Source: an uncultured Bacteroidota bacterium (GTDB lineage: Bacteria > Bacteroidota > Bacteroidia > Bacteroidales > P3). Taken from it: DNA of 6,991 nt. The position numbers were made by a program, and so were the translations under genes. Where the stretch lies: the NCBI GenBank assembly GCA_902766265.1, contig CACXCY010000256.1, forward strand, positions 1 to 6,991. Direction: 5' to 3'. Positions 6,401 to 6,991 of this stretch are shown in pieces (the first letter of the stretch is position 1; each line of letters begins with the position of its first letter). The notes under the pieces are model-generated. The model worked only from the letters and a program-made list of their open reading frames with translations. It searched no databases and was not told the DNA's origin.

Positions 6401-6642
6401 GCCGTGCACGTCGTACACCATTCGGCAAAACCACGCCGTCCTTTGCCGTGCACACCATGGTGTACGCGCAAATAGACCATGGTGTATTCGCAAATAGACC
6501 ATGGTGTGCATCGACGCACACCATGGTGTGCACGCCTCCACACCATGGTGTGCAAACCTCCACACCACGGTGTGCACGCAAAAACACGAGAAGAAACATC
6601 AAAAACACATAGGATAAACAACAAAAACACAAGGAGAAACCC
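6401..6642. repeat. Ladder of eleven 22-bp units; six clear palindromic copies at 6445-6576
   Basis: Most of the 328-bp gap between lpxK and the HU-like gene is one periodic block. CCATGG (or CCACGG in the last copy) begins at 6455, 6477, 6499, 6521, 6543 and 6565, exactly 22 bp apart each time. The palindromic core is ACACCATGGTGT, widening to the perfect 16-bp GCACACCATGGTGTGC at 6516-6531. Neighbouring units share flanks in pairs (CGCAAATAGA in units starting 6467 and 6489; CCTCCACACC in those starting 6533 and 6555), as expected from unit duplication. Two weaker units precede the core (6401-6444: GCCGTGCAC recurs 44 bp later) and three A-rich units follow (AAAAACAC at 6580, 6601 and 6623). 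Since 22 is not a multiple of three and no plausible protein results, this is not coding. The remaining 6316-6400 holds only a weak CCCC/GGGG hairpin near 6379-6394. Function is unknown; operator array, structural site or minisatellite are all possible. Confidence 0.9.
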
Positions 6643-6643
6643 C
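6577..6643 (+). promoter_or_regulatory. A-rich, T-poor leader with ribosome binding site of the HU-like gene
   Basis: This leader is almost all A, C and G, so its RNA should be unstructured, which favours translation in Bacteroidota. AAGGAG at 6631-6636 is a good Shine-Dalgarno match, 7 nt before ATG at 6644, and fixes that start. The leader consists of three diverged 22-bp units with AAAAACAC at 6580-6587, 6601-6608 and 6623-6630. No TAnnTTTG promoter is visible between lpxK and this gene. Confidence 0.75.
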
Positions 6644-6991
6644 ATGAAGTGGATACCCTATTTCCAGAAAGACAAGGGACTGTGGTTCCCCAAGAGCGTG
6701 TCGCACAGCAAAGCCGTCACCACCGAAGATCTGTGCGAGGACATCGCCGCCGGCACGACCATGACGCCCGCCGATGTCACCGGCGTGGTGCGCGCCCTGA
6801 GCGACGCCATGGTCAAGTACCTCATCGACGGACGCCCCGTCAAGCTCGACCGCATCGGCACCTTCCGCCTCACCGCCTCGGCCTCCGGCAACGGCGTGGA
6901 GCGCGAAGAGGACTGCTCCGCCTCGCAGTTCAGCACCGTCACCGTGCGCTTCCTGCCCGACAAGCGGCGCCGCCCCGGCGGCCTGCCCGGC
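6644..6991 (+). CDS. HU-related DNA-binding protein, 3' partial
   Basis: The frame is open from ATG at 6644 to the window edge, giving 116 residues without a stop. It resembles the HU-related family common in Bacteroidales: an N-terminal segment MKWIPYFQKDKGLWFPKSV that replaces the usual HU start, a helical region TTEDLCEDIAAGTTMTPADV at 26-45 and VVRALSDAMVKYLIDGRPV at 48-66, then VKLDRIGTFRLTASASG at 66-82 (the HU-type L-x-x-I/L-G-T-F strand), a variable arm (83-97), VTVRFLP at 99-105 and a basic, Pro/Gly-rich start of tail (KRRRPGG, 107-113). By family it should be a dimeric nucleoid-associated protein that binds and bends DNA; its specific role is not known. The ribosome binding site and the 22-bp repeat ladder lie directly upstream. 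The length of the tail cannot be seen. Confidence 0.88.
   Translation, partial: MKWIPYFQKDKGLWFPKSVSHSKAVTTEDLCEDIAAGTTMTPADVTGVVRALSDAMVKYLIDGRPVKLDRIGTFRLTASASGNGVEREEDCSASQFSTVTVRFLPDKRRRPGGLPG

Noticed and set aside
6358..6612. Plus-strand open frame of 84 codons through the 22-bp repeats
   Set aside because: The repeat length is not a multiple of three, so each unit is read in a different frame; there is no ribosome binding site, and the repeats are conserved as DNA palindromes, not codons.
6401..6642. CRISPR array
   Set aside because: The 22-bp units are contiguous with only a few variable bases between cores, there are no spacer-length unique segments, and no cas gene is nearby.
5149..6645. 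Minus-strand open frame of 498 codons opposite lpxK, running through the repeat array
   Set aside because: It is antisense to a complete, motif-bearing lpxK. The long open frame follows from the strong G/C third-position bias. Its N-terminus is translated repeat and no known domain is visible.

Overview
The window looks like a piece of a chromosome from the order Bacteroidales (Bacteroidota). Three things point there: a secreted protein ending in a gliding-motility/type IX secretion (T9SS) type B C-terminal domain, an HU-related DNA-binding protein of the kind typical of Bacteroides and its relatives, and promoters of the Bacteroidota form (TTTG, 19 bp, TAnnTTTG) instead of -35/-10 boxes. Coding DNA is GC-rich with mostly G or C in third codon positions, most strongly in lpxK and the HU-like gene; intergenic DNA is more AT-rich. 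I do not assign a genus.

Layout, left to right. (1) 1-1526, plus strand: the C-terminal part of a large secreted PKD-domain protein with a T9SS type B sorting domain. (2) 1555-1599: a strong hairpin with T-runs on both sides, acting as terminator for convergent genes. (3) 1614-1748, minus: a 44-residue basic protein of unknown function with a textbook Bacteroidota promoter at 1829-1859. (4) 1984-4076, minus: pyrH, frr and birA, transcribed in that order (UMP kinase, ribosome recycling factor, biotin-protein ligase). (5) 4318-5010, minus: a ComF-family phosphoribosyltransferase. (6) 5011-5208: a divergent promoter region. (7) 5209-6315, plus: lpxK, a lipid A biosynthesis kinase. (8) 6316-6643: a gene-free stretch whose last 242 bp form a ladder of 22-bp repeats. 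(9) 6644 to the end, plus: an HU-related DNA-binding protein, cut by the window edge.

Most genes are housekeeping: nucleotide supply (PyrH), translation recycling (Frr), biotinylation of carboxylases (BirA) and outer-membrane lipid A (LpxK). The stretch that ordinary annotation does not explain is 6401-6642. It holds six copies of a palindromic 22-bp unit (core ACACCATGGTGT) in exact 22-bp register, with weaker units upstream and three A-rich units of the same period downstream that run into the ribosome binding site of the HU-like gene. It could be an operator array, a bent-DNA or nucleoid-protein loading site, or a minisatellite. The second item worth attention is the 44-residue protein. 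I found no CRISPR array, tRNA, rRNA or insertion sequence.
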